A DNA stretch of 64,000 bases from the NCBI GenBank assembly GCA_040387195.1, contig JAZKEF010000006.1, positions 62,001 to 126,000 of the forward strand, written 5' to 3'. How positions within the stretch are numbered: position 1 is the first letter of the stretch; every line of letters begins with the position of its first letter. Under the pieces are notes generated by a model, which was given only the letters and a program-made list of their open reading frames with translations, had not been told where the DNA came from and did not search any database. Source of the stretch: UKL13-3 sp040387195 (GTDB taxonomy: Bacteria; Bacteroidota; Bacteroidia; UKL13-3). A program made the translations under genes and the position numbers. Positions 14,001 through 19,685 of this stretch are shown here, piece after piece.

Positions 14001-14992
14001 TGTGTAGCCGAACTGAAGGATGGATTTGTACCTGTAAAGAAAACCCTGGCATTCGTAATGTTAGCGGCCGAAGTTGTACCTGTTGTATTTAAGTTTAACT
14101 GTGTTAATAGAAGTGGAAAAGCAGGACCTGTAGCTGTGATTTCTAACCTGATAACAGATTGATTTAGTCCGCCTCTCAGTACCGAATTTCCGGGTGCTTT
14201 TGAGGTTGTACTAGATCCATAAACCATAGGAGGAAAAGTCCACGAATAAGTTAGTCCCGAAACCGGTTTGTTGGTTGGTGACATCGTCATCAAAGTTGAA
14301 TTCGCGGGACCGGCAATACATGTTGTATCAAAATTACCTGTTCTTGTTGCAAAATCAGTTGCTGCTATGCCGTTAATTCCTACCTGGAACGATGCCGATG
14401 CACTAATTGCCATGTACCCATACATTATGGTTGCTTGACCTGTTTCTGCCAAACGGATCTGAAAGTTAAAGGTATCTGTTGTGTTAACAACACTCTGATA
14501 CCTGGCAATATTTGACCATTGAATAACACATATTCTATTAGGAGCCACACCGATTGTTTGCATGCGAACCTCTCCACATGGCGCTGCCTTACCTTGTATG
14601 TCGGCCGCAAGACCAGCAATAATATTACCCTGACCGGTCGATGTAACAATTCCCTGCAGTGGGTTGTAATTACTAAAATTATTAGTAGCTAAACCACCCA
14701 TGGTAATCCAACCATTGGCATTAACACCAATTTGAGTATGCACACCCCCATTCCAAGGAAAAGAGAATCCAATTGGTTGAAGCGCGTACTGGTTGTCATC
14801 ATCCGTACATGTGGCTGACAAAACCGAACCTCCCGTTATAGGGGCGTAGGTGAGTATGGTATCCGAAAAAATAGTTGATGTTACCTGAGCGCGTAACGAA
14901 GAACTAAAAACCACTGTAAAAAACAGCAGTAAGCTAAAAGCTTTGTTAAAATTTTGCGCAAATAAATTTCGCGGTGTAAATGTTCGATTCAT
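2093..14992 (-). CDS. Giant T9SS-secreted beta-helix/IPT surface protein (4,299 aa)
   Basis: Signal peptide at residues 1-36, ending SSSLRAQ. An N-terminal beta-sandwich-like domain (about 37-250) resembles that of the gene ending at the left edge, followed by a domain resembling the N-terminal domain of BNR-repeat neuraminidases (about 255-400, uncertain). Then come three large right-handed beta-helix modules, each introduced by a short segment of the kind YVGAG..FPTLTGAGG: about 400-1370, 1510-2365 and 2505-3330. They are full of N-x-I-x-G/S-N ladder motifs. Linkers at about 1374-1510 and 2367-2505 are homologous to each other (APRVYFQKR / VPRVYYSKD; YYIIAQD / YYVVAQD). Four IPT/TIG domains lie at about 3463-3785 (GTxVTITGTNF type). 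A strand-repeat segment, an Fn3-like domain (LPVKLISL...VERSLDG) and a T9SS type-A sorting domain (about 4214-4299, YPNPF to IVKLVKN) complete it. The role is probably adhesion or polysaccharide binding. Catalytic residues could not be identified. Confidence 0.93.
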   Translation of the reverse strand: MNRTFTPRNLFAQNFNKAFSLLLFFTVVFSSSLRAQVTSTIFSDTILTYAPITGGSVLSATCTDDDNQYALQPIGFSFPWNGGVHTQIGVNANGWITMGGLATNNFSNYNPLQGIVTSTGQGNIIAGLAADIQGKAAPCGEVRMQTIGVAPNRICVIQWSNIARYQSVVNTTDTFNFQIRLAETGQATIMYGYMAISASASFQVGINGIAATDFATRTGNFDTTCIAGPANSTLMTMSPTNKPVSGLTYSWTFPPMVYGSSTTSKAPGNSVLRGGLNQSVIRLEITATGPAFPLLLTQLNLNTTGTTSAANITNARVFFTGTNPSFSSATQFGATIPSPSGAFSVTGSQPLQEGVNYVWLAYDISPTAPFSNVVDGECLGFTLAGNAYIPTVTAPAGDKTITSSLSGTYTVGASGNYTTLGSAISDLVSLGMASSVQLSLIDPLYSNATGESFPITIPAIPNASPTRTLTIRPAVSNTPIITDSNSTAIFILNGAKYVTIQGVSAIPSAAREMTIQNKSISATSTVIRVINDATSNTISNNIIRGANASVGVSPGSLYVGGTTNPLGAGNDSLVIKHNTFARAAIYVGDSLFGQPVYARAITFEGQNAIQQNDNATIDSNYIYGFNQYGINITTTNSGNGGYFKIRGNSVYDTAQTVQAVSSNMGAIYFAPNNVNSTNNVITGNYVGGRSPFAGGGTPGQPRQLLSFPTTYWNYYGIYASASQSSTTVISNNTVSNLWFNNASTYLYGYGIYLATGSYDLLNNTVGNPSDSANIIVEGLGNCPNFIGVYSFAGGLLNAKFNTISSITVPTFSSTGFVGMYMTSNNSAVCNIDSNTISKIWTNSNSTSTSGSTCGAFTGIYSGNASPNVSIRGNIIGGPNAADSICLYALGGARFYGIYAISGIQNIANNRIQHIYSNTNGTGSMTGAAIGCIYVGSGTNGQFVTNNIIRDIRTYQYAGLSTFGILSGSGAANISGNNISNFNITSNVANTTTAAAINGIMLSSANIHTATNNIISDLTLLGHATNGVGQVNGIYAGVSNQLTLTGNQVSNLTFNGPGAGSIYGIYNNSAGVNQIINQNKVTNLMSNDVSNNSQTIIGIYYQTSAQIIGNSSSVNGNLITGLVHTAPTTGTPAASNHYGIQFVNGTATVANNMIRLGRDTSGVVETKAMNLRGMLIANSSGQLRVYHNNIYAEVSPAYGALNSAAIEISATPAAASFAFTDVRNNILVNNSVNGGTATGNHYNIMYPATLYSAFNGVNTYTITSDFNLHSNTPSANTYVGRFNATNYLDLNALRTAVGTLPNYFLQEGSSGFASPNFVNASGSTSALNLNVASPTPVEGNGDTTVMQYVSTDFNGTNRTGNPDVGATNGAFTLSTDVFGPAIYTTSLLNVSSPVNRTITASVYDNGMVPVGANAPRVYFQKRMAAGGATAWFSAAGVPVSGSTRNRTFTFAIDHATALGGLTVGDTVAYYIIAQDSSAGNLNSKAPYAIATNVNTVGTAPLAPNTYRLTDVLPSTIYVGAGAGSPAFPTLTGAGGAFDAINNTTLTANTTILVQGNVTTEDGANALNAWYESGAGGYTVTIRPASNTQFILSGVTTNAQGLFRLNGTSRVNILGYAAAGTMNDSNLILRSTSGTTIPTLGFVNGGGLDTMVSVIFEGRNTSTSGNTAGIVNINPTTTTVGLSNVVFNNCTFRTEQTAAARHGVGLYAAGTTPRFNSNITVTNSRFVNFSANGVFFTTGNANGLNITNNHFYDYAIIYSGTTTMNPILVNPGSTSDNNNISGNWIGGTAPFAGGTPQTMSGALSFTGINVTTGIATGTVLNRNVIQNINLNSTTNTSQHTGINVAGTGAIYSVTNNRVATINSLSNHRYVGISSTATGNVTVTGDTVQNVFVTNGGSSAALTGIVVTTGSSNVTNISNNLVNNLITTSINTGTTTAGVILGIVLSSSSLSQTIADNRVQSLVSTGNAATTVLGIYVSSGSNVITGNTVYGLSSKTTYTGTTTLMPLAGILCASSLTGPQTVNNNTTDSIWLVPTTTSTAQMAGIAIINTFGAVTAIGNTVANINSGSTATGTGTAAGLFGMMISTPSAVNSIISQNKISVVNHTALTSAFNLYGMLISTSTGLVGNNTTVSRNFVHSLRTNSAGNPVMIGIANLQGFATYANNMVRLGIDSSGATYTVTRTMRGIWHQSSIQAQYYHNTVLLAGTPASGALNTSAFESQIQITAGQTLDVRNNIFANMVSNDVGATGNNYGVRYQDSVRVNSNNNLFYTPGVNGFVGGIIFSGANYATLGNAMPSWKGIVGLDMASASGNPNFDANAMGAATVATLALQNNNPAEKSGDITVTTVDDYSGNIRANNGPSDIGAMAGNFNQTPDIFPPVVKFTLLTNSGSISGVRPLNGVSITDNNGIPTSGPNVPRVYYSKDGITWYSTAAISITGTATNAVANFAIDYNLITPALASSDTIRYYVVAQDNAGNLQSTAPYALGTGVSAITAHPANPNRYNFLPVIPANTVLQVGVGQTYTSLTAAGGLFDFLNNSTLGGNISAEITSDLTNETGAISLVQIAEDGVGAGTFTVTIRPNAGTVTPRLIQGNVNNAGIVGSGGMINLLGANRIKIQGIPTGGNATQRMLRIRNTTTSSSSVITVSSATGVLLNNLIIESGNPNTGGGPVEFKAAVGNINVNTPCSFDTINNCVVTNNTTATLPAGIPGAGIYSFGQPNVYNNNIVISNNEISNFSVAGVGITGNNADGFRVTGNSIYYNLPIYPLTTGTQQAIVFLPGAFSNNNTISGNFIGGTAANCGGTPWTVNQTVGFYGIRTSSGNGGNTLIQNNTIQNINFTNQTAFNQMILIYTVAGNTVISGNQLGHSTITNSIQYGQQTTNYGILYNGTNSITCNNNTIQGIAINAPALSASFYGISIISGTLLGANNNLVGSATVANSITLNATSLLYGMQLSVPASTSPTYTVSGNTIANLAALGAQPSIQAVGMIFANSGTPTVTNNTIRNITSNATNLNVAGTAIGLSIGLGSGTIGVFNNNTINGIRAVNTSNAATVATGVYMSSGQATRFDGNRIYDITNASTSTSTLTPVPVASGIEIAGASINAFLTNNQIVLGNGQANSVQYNGIWVATSNSGITINAFNNSVVVDGTATGGIQNSYAFLRGNNSGTEQGTWVNLANNIFANRRTGGTGSHYAIGNQTTSPTNNTWNTSSSNYNLLSSANVSTLAQWGVNNNTVAAWRTNSLSDNFSYSVQAGTSAGQLNITNLFNNVATGNLSLLTANQEVWYAFGKGNSGAAINNLATDYNGTARSTTAGTATTLGSVHMTSAPTTLPYAATASAAPAASTTTTYSFANRNIASLTWGASVPTAITMYDYTGVNPTSAPAGNVINRFIRSDVSGGTPPYNVGITVNYDAATLGGISNATNFKIVTAATIASPVWTTQTTTTSNVTASTATVSALSLSGSNIMITGTELNAPPTIKSTNFAARAAGQTVTIYGSLFTGATALSFNGTAQPGYTVVNDTTITTTVPVGATSGAISVTNSFGTGFSIFNFTVIQAPTVVLFNPAAGTIGTVITVTGTNFTSATQVQVGTTNTTYTVVNATTITFAIPSGATTNNINVVNPAGSAASATALTVYPAPTVSSYAPSAGPVGTAVTITGNNFNSVTGVNFNGVAASYTVTGTTTITTTVPAGATTGVVTVVNGSGTGTGPSFTVQLLPSITNLSPSAGGPGTLVTITGTNFTGVTAVQLNGSAVASYTVVNSTTITAVVGVANTTGVFTVITSVGSASSAGSFTVYPILTVSTFTVVTGGPYSKVYVTATGNATLGASIQVFDSVIVNSGGTFDFNGNTLAGTGTFTALAGSNIRVSSPAGISLSGIAGNIQMSGARSFSTTANYVYNGIAPQVTGNGLPSTVNKLNISNGTGVTLSSALIITDTLSLSGNLYLGANNLTMTPATGRVFGASPAGYVATNGSGSLRMTVANNATNVTFPIGSTSYTPALVQLTVGSTTDVFGVRVADGVYATGNNTGTQITNNVVNRTWFVTETVAGGSVATLNVAWDDSLEMGAFNRTACAVARHNGTNYGNIGASPYGAAGLSGGQRTRVVANVTAFGYFAVGDNTGPLPVKLISLLAKVASDDVVIAWTTVSEINNKGFEVERSLDGRSFEKVGEFVDGAGNSNVTIDYSLTDGQAFSVTNSAVLYYRLRQVDFDGVESYSHVIKVAKEGDNMNGLSAYPNPFASAYNVSFDAKQGGSVTIEMVDLQGKVVSEQTTLVSRGLNTVTMDNVLHLHAGIYFVKVTIDGESQIVKLVKN

Positions 14993-15582
14993 ATATGATG
15001 TTTTTAGTTAAATTTTTCATCTGAAATCGCACATTCTTGAAAACCAAGATTAGGGGGGTAACGTTTGGAATTATTGAATATCCATCAACATCGGATGCTC
15101 TCGTGAGCAGTACATTTAAGTAAGGGGGAGCAAAAATTCAATACAGTAACATTTGTTATCATATGCTATATTTTTTATTGAAACTATTTTCCTTCTTTTA
15201 CCATATATTAACTTCTATCCAAACTGATAATTATCATTGGTTTTTACTAATTATGGTTACACCAAATTATTAATTTTTTCTTAAAAACAAACTTTTTTTA
15301 TGTTTTAGACCACTTAAAATTCTTTAATGTGTTTTACGACTGCCGAACGGCAGTATACTTGACCCGAGAAAGTGGTGGGTGCATATAACTGAATGGCAAC
15401 AAGTTGAAAACAGCGATAATACAATTAGCATAGCTTCCACGCCTCATGAAACACAAAGATTTAGTACATCACCCTTTCAGCATATTCCCTACATCCGATT
15501 TTTTGTATAACTGCAGGAAGAACATTACCTCACCCCGTCTACCAAAAAATTTATGTATTTTTGACTTTTACTTTATATATCG
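14993..15582. other. Divergent intergenic region upstream of the 4,299-aa gene and the MetH-domain gene
   Basis: About 590 bp of AT-rich DNA lies between divergently transcribed genes, so it must hold both promoters. A short hairpin is visible at 15339-15354 (6-bp arms ACTGCC and GGCAGT around GAAC). A -7-like element lies just before the MetH-domain start. No SAM-riboswitch or cobalamin-riboswitch core was found by eye, although the downstream gene is a methionine-synthesis gene. No ORF was supported. Confidence 0.6.
15556..15563 (+). promoter_or_regulatory. Putative -7 promoter element (TATTTTTG) of the MetH-domain gene
   Basis: TATTTTTG matches the Bacteroidota sigma-A -7 consensus TAnnTTTG and ends 19 bp before the ATG at 15583. 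No TTG was found at the usual -33 distance, so the call rests on one element. Confidence 0.4.
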
Positions 15583-16587
15583 ATGTCATTACAAGACCAA
15601 CTGAATAAGCGCATTCTGATTTTAGATGGGGCGATGGGCACCATGATACAACGTTATAACCTGGGCGAAGACGATTTCAGAAATGAACAACTGAAAAATC
15701 ATCCCAAACCCTTGAAAGGGAATAATGACTTGTTATCCGTTACACGTCCTGATATCATTAAGGCTATCCATGCCCAATACTTTGACGCGGGTGCCGATAT
15801 TATTGAAACAAATACCTTTAGTGGAACAACCATTGCTCAGGCAGATTATGCTCTTGAGGATTGGGTATACGAAATCAACTTCCAATCGGCTAAAATTGCC
15901 CGCGAAGTAGCTGATGAATACACTGCTAAAAATCCGGCAAAACCGCGCTATGTGGCAGGTTCAATGGGGCCAACCAATAAAACGGCTTCTATTTCACCTG
16001 ATGTAAATGATCCCGGGTTTCGTGGAATTACGTTTGATGAGCTGGTTGTTGCCTTTAAGCACCAATGTAAGGCACTGATTGAAGGTGGAGTTGATATTTT
16101 ACTATTTGAAACCATCATTGATACTTTAAACGCCAAAGCCGCTTTGTATGCTGCGCAGGAATTGTTTGATGAGATCGGCAAAAAATATCCGATTATGATT
16201 TCGGGAACCATTACCGATGCTTCGGGCAGAACACTCTCCGGGCAAACAACTGAGGCCTTTTTGATTTCAATGGAACATGTACCCTTATTAAGCATCGGTT
16301 TAAATTGTGCTTTGGGAGCCGAAGCATTGCGTCCTTACCTTCAGGTATTGGCAAACAAATCCAGTTTTAATATCAGTGCATATCCGAATGCAGGATTACC
16401 AAACGAAATGGGACAATATGACCAAAGCCCGAATGCGATGATGAAACAGGTAGAGGAATTTTGCAAAGAAGGATTGGTCAATATTTTAGGCGGATGCTGC
16501 GGAACTACTCCCGATCATATAAAAGCAATTGCTGAGATGGCAGCTAAGTATGAACCGAGGAAGATATTGTTGGCTGCTAGCCATTAG
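15583..16587 (+). CDS. metH: Homocysteine S-methyltransferase domain of methionine synthase (split MetH, N-terminal half)
   Basis: A 334-aa protein equivalent to the N-terminal homocysteine-binding (BHMT-like) barrel of cobalamin-dependent methionine synthase. The start MSLQDQLNKRILILDGAMGTMIQ is typical of the family. Three cysteines expected to bind the catalytic zinc are present: C242 (GLNCALG) and C305-C306 (LGGCCGT). The GMGP-type segment (AGSMGPTNKTASISPDV) and the E-T-N-T-F loop are also there. In many Bacteroidota MetH is encoded as this short half plus a separate pterin/B12/reactivation half. The second half does not follow here, so the protein must work with a partner encoded elsewhere. 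The last residues (KILLAASH) run into low-complexity DNA, so the exact C-terminus may be non-native. A -7 element lies 19 bp upstream of the ATG. Confidence 0.9.
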   Translation: MSLQDQLNKRILILDGAMGTMIQRYNLGEDDFRNEQLKNHPKPLKGNNDLLSVTRPDIIKAIHAQYFDAGADIIETNTFSGTTIAQADYALEDWVYEINFQSAKIAREVADEYTAKNPAKPRYVAGSMGPTNKTASISPDVNDPGFRGITFDELVVAFKHQCKALIEGGVDILLFETIIDTLNAKAALYAAQELFDEIGKKYPIMISGTITDASGRTLSGQTTEAFLISMEHVPLLSIGLNCALGAEALRPYLQVLANKSSFNISAYPNAGLPNEMGQYDQSPNAMMKQVEEFCKEGLVNILGGCCGTTPDHIKAIAEMAAKYEPRKILLAASH

Positions 16588-16633
16588 CTATTGGCTACAT
16601 ACACGAAGGAACAACCTAATAACAAGTAACTTA

Positions 16634-16789
16634 ATGAACATCCAAGTTATCATTGTAGCACTTATCATTATTGCAGCAGTTGCATACGTTGCCCGCAGCA
16701 TCTATAAGAGTGCGAAGGGACATGCATGCGAAACGGGGAGTTGTGGGTGTAATAAGCCTGTGGGGAGCTCTGATAAGTTGACTAAGTGA
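16634..16789 (+). CDS. FeoB-associated Cys-rich membrane protein (51 aa)
   Basis: A small protein from the ATG at 16634: an N-terminal hydrophobic membrane segment (about residues 3-19), then a basic stretch and a cysteine cluster (HACETGSCGCNK), then a short tail. This is the pattern of the FeoB-associated Cys-rich membrane protein family, thought to accompany ferrous-iron transport. A longer frame starting upstream inside the MetH-domain gene is possible but would add a non-membrane leader overlapping that gene, so the later ATG is preferred. No feoA or feoB is in the window. It starts 46 bp after the MetH-domain stop and may share its transcript. Confidence 0.75.
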   Translation: MNIQVIIVALIIIAAVAYVARSIYKSAKGHACETGSCGCNKPVGSSDKLTK

Positions 16790-16855
16790 TTGGTTGATTG
16801 GGAATCAGTTGAAATTGTTAATTGTGTTTGAAAGGCTGCTTCAGTAAAATTTACC

Positions 16856-17000
16856 CCCTTCAAAATCCGAAATCAAAAATCCCAGCTCCGAAATCTTCCT
16901 ATTTATCATTCCGGAGGTCTGCTTCGATGAACTCAGCATGACAGATCTTCCAAATCCGCAATCTCCCATTGTATGGTATCCCGCATCAGGTATCCGGTAT
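16856..17000. repeat. Degenerate short-motif repeat tract upstream of the permease gene
   Basis: The non-coding DNA here repeats loose variants of short motifs such as CCGAAATC, CCGCAATC and ATCCGGTAT at intervals of roughly 10-20 bp. A similar tract occurs after the permease gene at 18890-18975. Such degenerate intergenic strings occur in other Bacteroidota genomes (recollection). No function is assigned. Confidence 0.4.
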
Positions 17001-17045
17001 TGTGTATTTTGAAAAATCCATATATTGCTTCTTTAATACCAACCT

Positions 17046-18758
17046 GTGAGCAACTCTCTTTTTCGCAAAAAAACCATCGCCCAAATTCAGGGCGAAGCTG
17101 ATGCCCATCAACTCAGCGAACATAAACTGAATAAAACTTTATCGCTGCGCGATATCACATCCTTGGGTATTGCGGCAATCATTGGTGCCGGAATTTTCAG
17201 CACCATCGGCAATGCAAGTGCTGCAGGAGGTCCGGCTGTTGTATTCCTGTTTATCTTCATTGCGTTTGCCTGCTCATTCTCGGCTATGAGTTATGCCGAA
17301 TTTGCATCCAGCATTCCTATTTCAGGAAGCGCCTATACATATGCTTATGCATCCTTCGGAGAAATCATTGCATGGATTATCGGTTGGGCATTGATTGTTG
17401 AATATGCCATTGGAAATATTGTGGTGGCCATTTCCTGGAGCGATTATTTTACCGGATTGATGCAAGGAATCGGCTGGCATATTCCCGAATATTTATGCAT
17501 GGATTACCTAAGTGCTAAAAATGGTTCTATTGAAGCCCTTAACCTTATCAACCAATCTTCTGCGTCAGGTGCAGCAGGCACAGTTGAACTCAATCATTAT
17601 TTGCAGGATCAAATGATTGCCTGGCAAACTGCCCCCGAGATTTTTGGATTGAAACTTATTTGCGATTTGCCAGCACTCGGAATTGTATTTGCCATAACCG
17701 CACTTATTTACCGAGGTGTACACGAAACCAAAACTGTAGGGAATTATTTTGTAGCACTTAAACTTATTGTGATTGTGCTGGTGATTATTGTGGGTGCATT
17801 TTATGTGCAGCCCGAAAACTGGAGTCCTTTTTCCCCTAATGGAATGAAAGGAGTACTGCAAGGTGTAGCATCTGTGTTTTTTGCCTATATCGGTTTTGAT
17901 GCACTTGCAACCACGGCCGAAGAATGTAAAGACCCTAAACGTGATTTGCCCAAAGCCATGATTGCATCACTTACCATCTGCACAGTATTGTATATTTTAA
18001 TTGCTTTAACATTAACCGGCCTAGTAAGTTATAAAGAGCTTGCTGTTGGCGATCCTCTTGCACATGCGTTCGACCTTATCAATGTAAAATGGATGAGTGG
18101 CATTGTAGCCGTAAGTGCAGTAATTGCAATGGCAAGTGTATTGCTCGTATTCCAAAACGGACAACCACGTATCTGGATGAGCATGAGCCGTGACGGATTG
18201 CTTCCCAAAAAATTCAGCACCATCCATCCTAAATTTAAAACACCTGCATTCTCTACGTTGATTACAGGATTGTTTGTTGCAGTACCAGCTCTCTTCTTAA
18301 ACCTTAAAGAAGTAACTGACCTCTCAAGCATTGGAACCCTCTTTGCATTTGTAGTTGTAAATGCCGGAGTGATCCGTATGGAAAGTCACCGCAATGAATC
18401 GCATACCGGCTTCCGCGTACCTTATGTTAATGGTCGTTTACTGGTTCCAATGTTGTGTTTGATTTCCCTGTTTACATTCATTGTATTTGATGATGAAAAT
18501 ATTTTTTTCAATCTCTCCAATTCCAATAACTGGTCGCTTGGAGCCTTTTGGTTGCTCTTTGTTGTGCTTAGTGTCCTTACTTTTCTGAAACGTTACTCCA
18601 CTATTCCGGTATTAGGTATGGTCACCAATTTTTACCTGATGGCGCAATTGAATTTTACCAACTGGGCTGCATTTATCCTGTGGTTGATGTTTGGATTGGT
18701 AATCTACTTTATTTACGGCAGGTACAAGAGCAAACTGGCTGTAGGGAATCCGGTTTAA
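17046..18758 (+). CDS. APC-family amino acid permease
   Basis: A 570-aa polytopic inner-membrane protein of the amino acid-polyamine-organocation superfamily, probably a cationic amino-acid-transporter-like (CAT/YhdG-type) permease. The diagnostic TM1 motif is present (SLGIAAIIGAGIFSTIG), followed by at least 11 further hydrophobic segments, including FAYIGFDALATTAEECKDPKRDLP, the conserved TM6-7 loop. A hydrophilic insert of about 60-70 residues lies between the fourth and fifth segments (around residues 155-215), which bacterial members with extra loops can show. The start is a GTG; no in-frame ATG fits as well with the basic N-terminus. The substrate cannot be read from sequence. It stands alone between two degenerate repeat tracts and is followed 20 bp later by a REP-like element. 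Confidence 0.9.
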   Translation: MSNSLFRKKTIAQIQGEADAHQLSEHKLNKTLSLRDITSLGIAAIIGAGIFSTIGNASAAGGPAVVFLFIFIAFACSFSAMSYAEFASSIPISGSAYTYAYASFGEIIAWIIGWALIVEYAIGNIVVAISWSDYFTGLMQGIGWHIPEYLCMDYLSAKNGSIEALNLINQSSASGAAGTVELNHYLQDQMIAWQTAPEIFGLKLICDLPALGIVFAITALIYRGVHETKTVGNYFVALKLIVIVLVIIVGAFYVQPENWSPFSPNGMKGVLQGVASVFFAYIGFDALATTAEECKDPKRDLPKAMIASLTICTVLYILIALTLTGLVSYKELAVGDPLAHAFDLINVKWMSGIVAVSAVIAMASVLLVFQNGQPRIWMSMSRDGLLPKKFSTIHPKFKTPAFSTLITGLFVAVPALFLNLKEVTDLSSIGTLFAFVVVNAGVIRMESHRNESHTGFRVPYVNGRLLVPMLCLISLFTFIVFDDENIFFNLSNSNNWSLGAFWLLFVVLSVLTFLKRYSTIPVLGMVTNFYLMAQLNFTNWAAFILWLMFGLVIYFIYGRYKSKLAVGNPV

Positions 18759-18778
18759 TTGATTCCGCATGGTCATAT

Positions 18779-18871
18779 GTGATATGGTCGCGCGGAAGGG
18801 TTCGCCCCTAACGGGGCTCGGGGCATATTTGCATATTTGGGGCTACCGGGGTTGGGTCCGTACGGGACTGA
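18779..18871 (+). repeat. REP-like dispersed repeat, copy A
   Basis: A 93-bp element about 80% identical by eye to copy B at 22641-22732, in the same orientation. It contains two potential hairpins, GCCCC-TAAC-GGGGC and a GTCC...GGGAC structure, plus the shared segment GGGCTACCGGGGTTGGGTCC. It lies 20 bp after the permease stop, a typical REP position, and about 150 bp before the sigma-operon motif. An ORF reading across it is judged spurious. Confidence 0.75.
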
Positions 18872-18889
18872 GATGCAGTATCAGTAACA

Positions 18890-18975
18890 AGTGTCAAACA
18901 TCGGGCATCTGCTATCCAAGATCGAGCATTCCGAATCGACTATCCGGTATCCTCAATCAGGCATTCGCTATCCTC
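18890..18975. repeat. Degenerate short-motif repeat tract before the sigma operon
   Basis: Variants of ATCGGGCAT, ATCCAAGATC, ATCCGGTAT and ATCAGGCAT follow one another with little other sequence between them, like the tract at 16856-17000. The remaining intergenic DNA to 19071 (313 bp in total after the permease) holds REP-like copy A and the sigma-operon promoter motif. Confidence 0.4.
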
Positions 18976-19020
18976 TTTCCCTTAACTTCAAAACACGCTG
19001 ATGATAAAAAAATAATTCTG

Positions 19021-19043
19021 TATAAGGGTAAAGATCAACTGAG
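19021..19043 (+). promoter_or_regulatory. Putative ECF-type promoter motif upstream of the sigma/anti-sigma operon
   Basis: TATAAGGGTA, four spacer bases, then TCAACTGAG. The same arrangement with identical 4-base spacing occurs at 22855-22877 before the TonB receptor gene (TATAAGGGTA, 4 bases, TCAATTGAG). An A-rich run precedes both. Because both sites lead genes of one likely regulon, this is the best candidate for the promoter recognised by the sigma factor encoded just downstream, implying autoregulation (inference). Confidence 0.55.
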
Positions 19044-19071
19044 TTGTTAGGTGTATGAATAGTTTTTCAGA

Positions 19072-19680
19072 TTGCTTGTATATTGCGCCAAAACACCACA
19101 CGTGCAGCCGCAAACTGATTCTGAATTGATACTCAATATCCGCGCAGGAGATATTCGCTCATTTGAGCGGATGTTTAACCTGTACGCTGAGAATCTGGTC
19201 CGGTATGCCACTACCATTGTTAAAAACAGTGACGATGCCGAGGATATTGTGCAGCAATTGTTTGTAACCCTTTGGGACAAAAAAGGAATTCCTGATGCAG
19301 GCGGTTCACTGAAAAGTTATTTGTATCGTTCTGTATACAATAGCAGTTTAAATAAACTCAAACAAGTGAAGGTGCGCGAAAGTTATGCTGCAGACAGCAA
19401 CTATGTTTCGGATGGACATGCAGCTTCGGCAAATGAGGTGCTTGAACACAAAGAAACAGCTCACCGCATTGAGGCCGCTATTGAAGAATTACCCGAACAG
19501 TGCCGGCTTATTTTCAGGATGAGTCGCATTGAACAACTCAGGTACCAAGAGATAGCCGATCAATTAGGTTTGTCGGTAAAAACCGTAGAAGCACAAATGG
19601 GAAAAGCCCTTAAACATATGCGCGTCCGTTTGAAAGATTACGTACCTGCCATTATCATTTACCTATTGTTTAACAACTAA
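19072..19680 (+). CDS. RNA polymerase ECF sigma-70 factor, Bacteroidota FecI-like
   Basis: A 202-aa ECF sigma factor. Region 2 is at about residues 20-90 (IRAGDIRSFERMFNLYAENLVRYATTIVKNSDDAEDIVQQLFVTLW) and region 4 at about 130-185 (IEELPEQCRLIFRMSR...YQEIADQLGLSVKTVEAQMGKAL), with the usual DAEDIVQ and helix-turn-helix signatures. A hydrophobic C-terminal tail (PAIIIYLLF) follows. The start is uncertain: TTG at 19072 is the first in this frame, and an in-frame GTG at 19102 (VQPQTDSEL) is a reasonable alternative. An ATG at 19055 in another frame opens only a 24-aa ORF. The FecR gene begins 5 bp after the stop, so sigma and anti-sigma are co-transcribed, and a shared promoter motif lies upstream. 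Confidence 0.92.
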   Translation: MLVYCAKTPHVQPQTDSELILNIRAGDIRSFERMFNLYAENLVRYATTIVKNSDDAEDIVQQLFVTLWDKKGIPDAGGSLKSYLYRSVYNSSLNKLKQVKVRESYAADSNYVSDGHAASANEVLEHKETAHRIEAAIEELPEQCRLIFRMSRIEQLRYQEIADQLGLSVKTVEAQMGKALKHMRVRLKDYVPAIIIYLLFNN

Positions 19681-19685
19681 TTATA

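Noticed and set aside
13855..14649. Minus-strand ORFs overlapping the N-terminal part of the 4,299-aa gene in another frame
   Set aside because: They have no homology-like features and lie within the giant gene's coding sequence.
15001..15582. Cobalamin or SAM riboswitch before the MetH-domain gene
   Set aside because: Looked for on both strands by eye; no conserved core was found, only a 6-bp hairpin.
18029..18331. Antisense ORFs within the permease gene
   Set aside because: They are reverse-frame shadows of a strongly supported transporter with no promoter or start support.
18769..19050. 93-codon ORF over the repeat before the sigma gene
   Set aside because: It reads through the REP-like hairpins and the degenerate tract and has no protein-like pattern.
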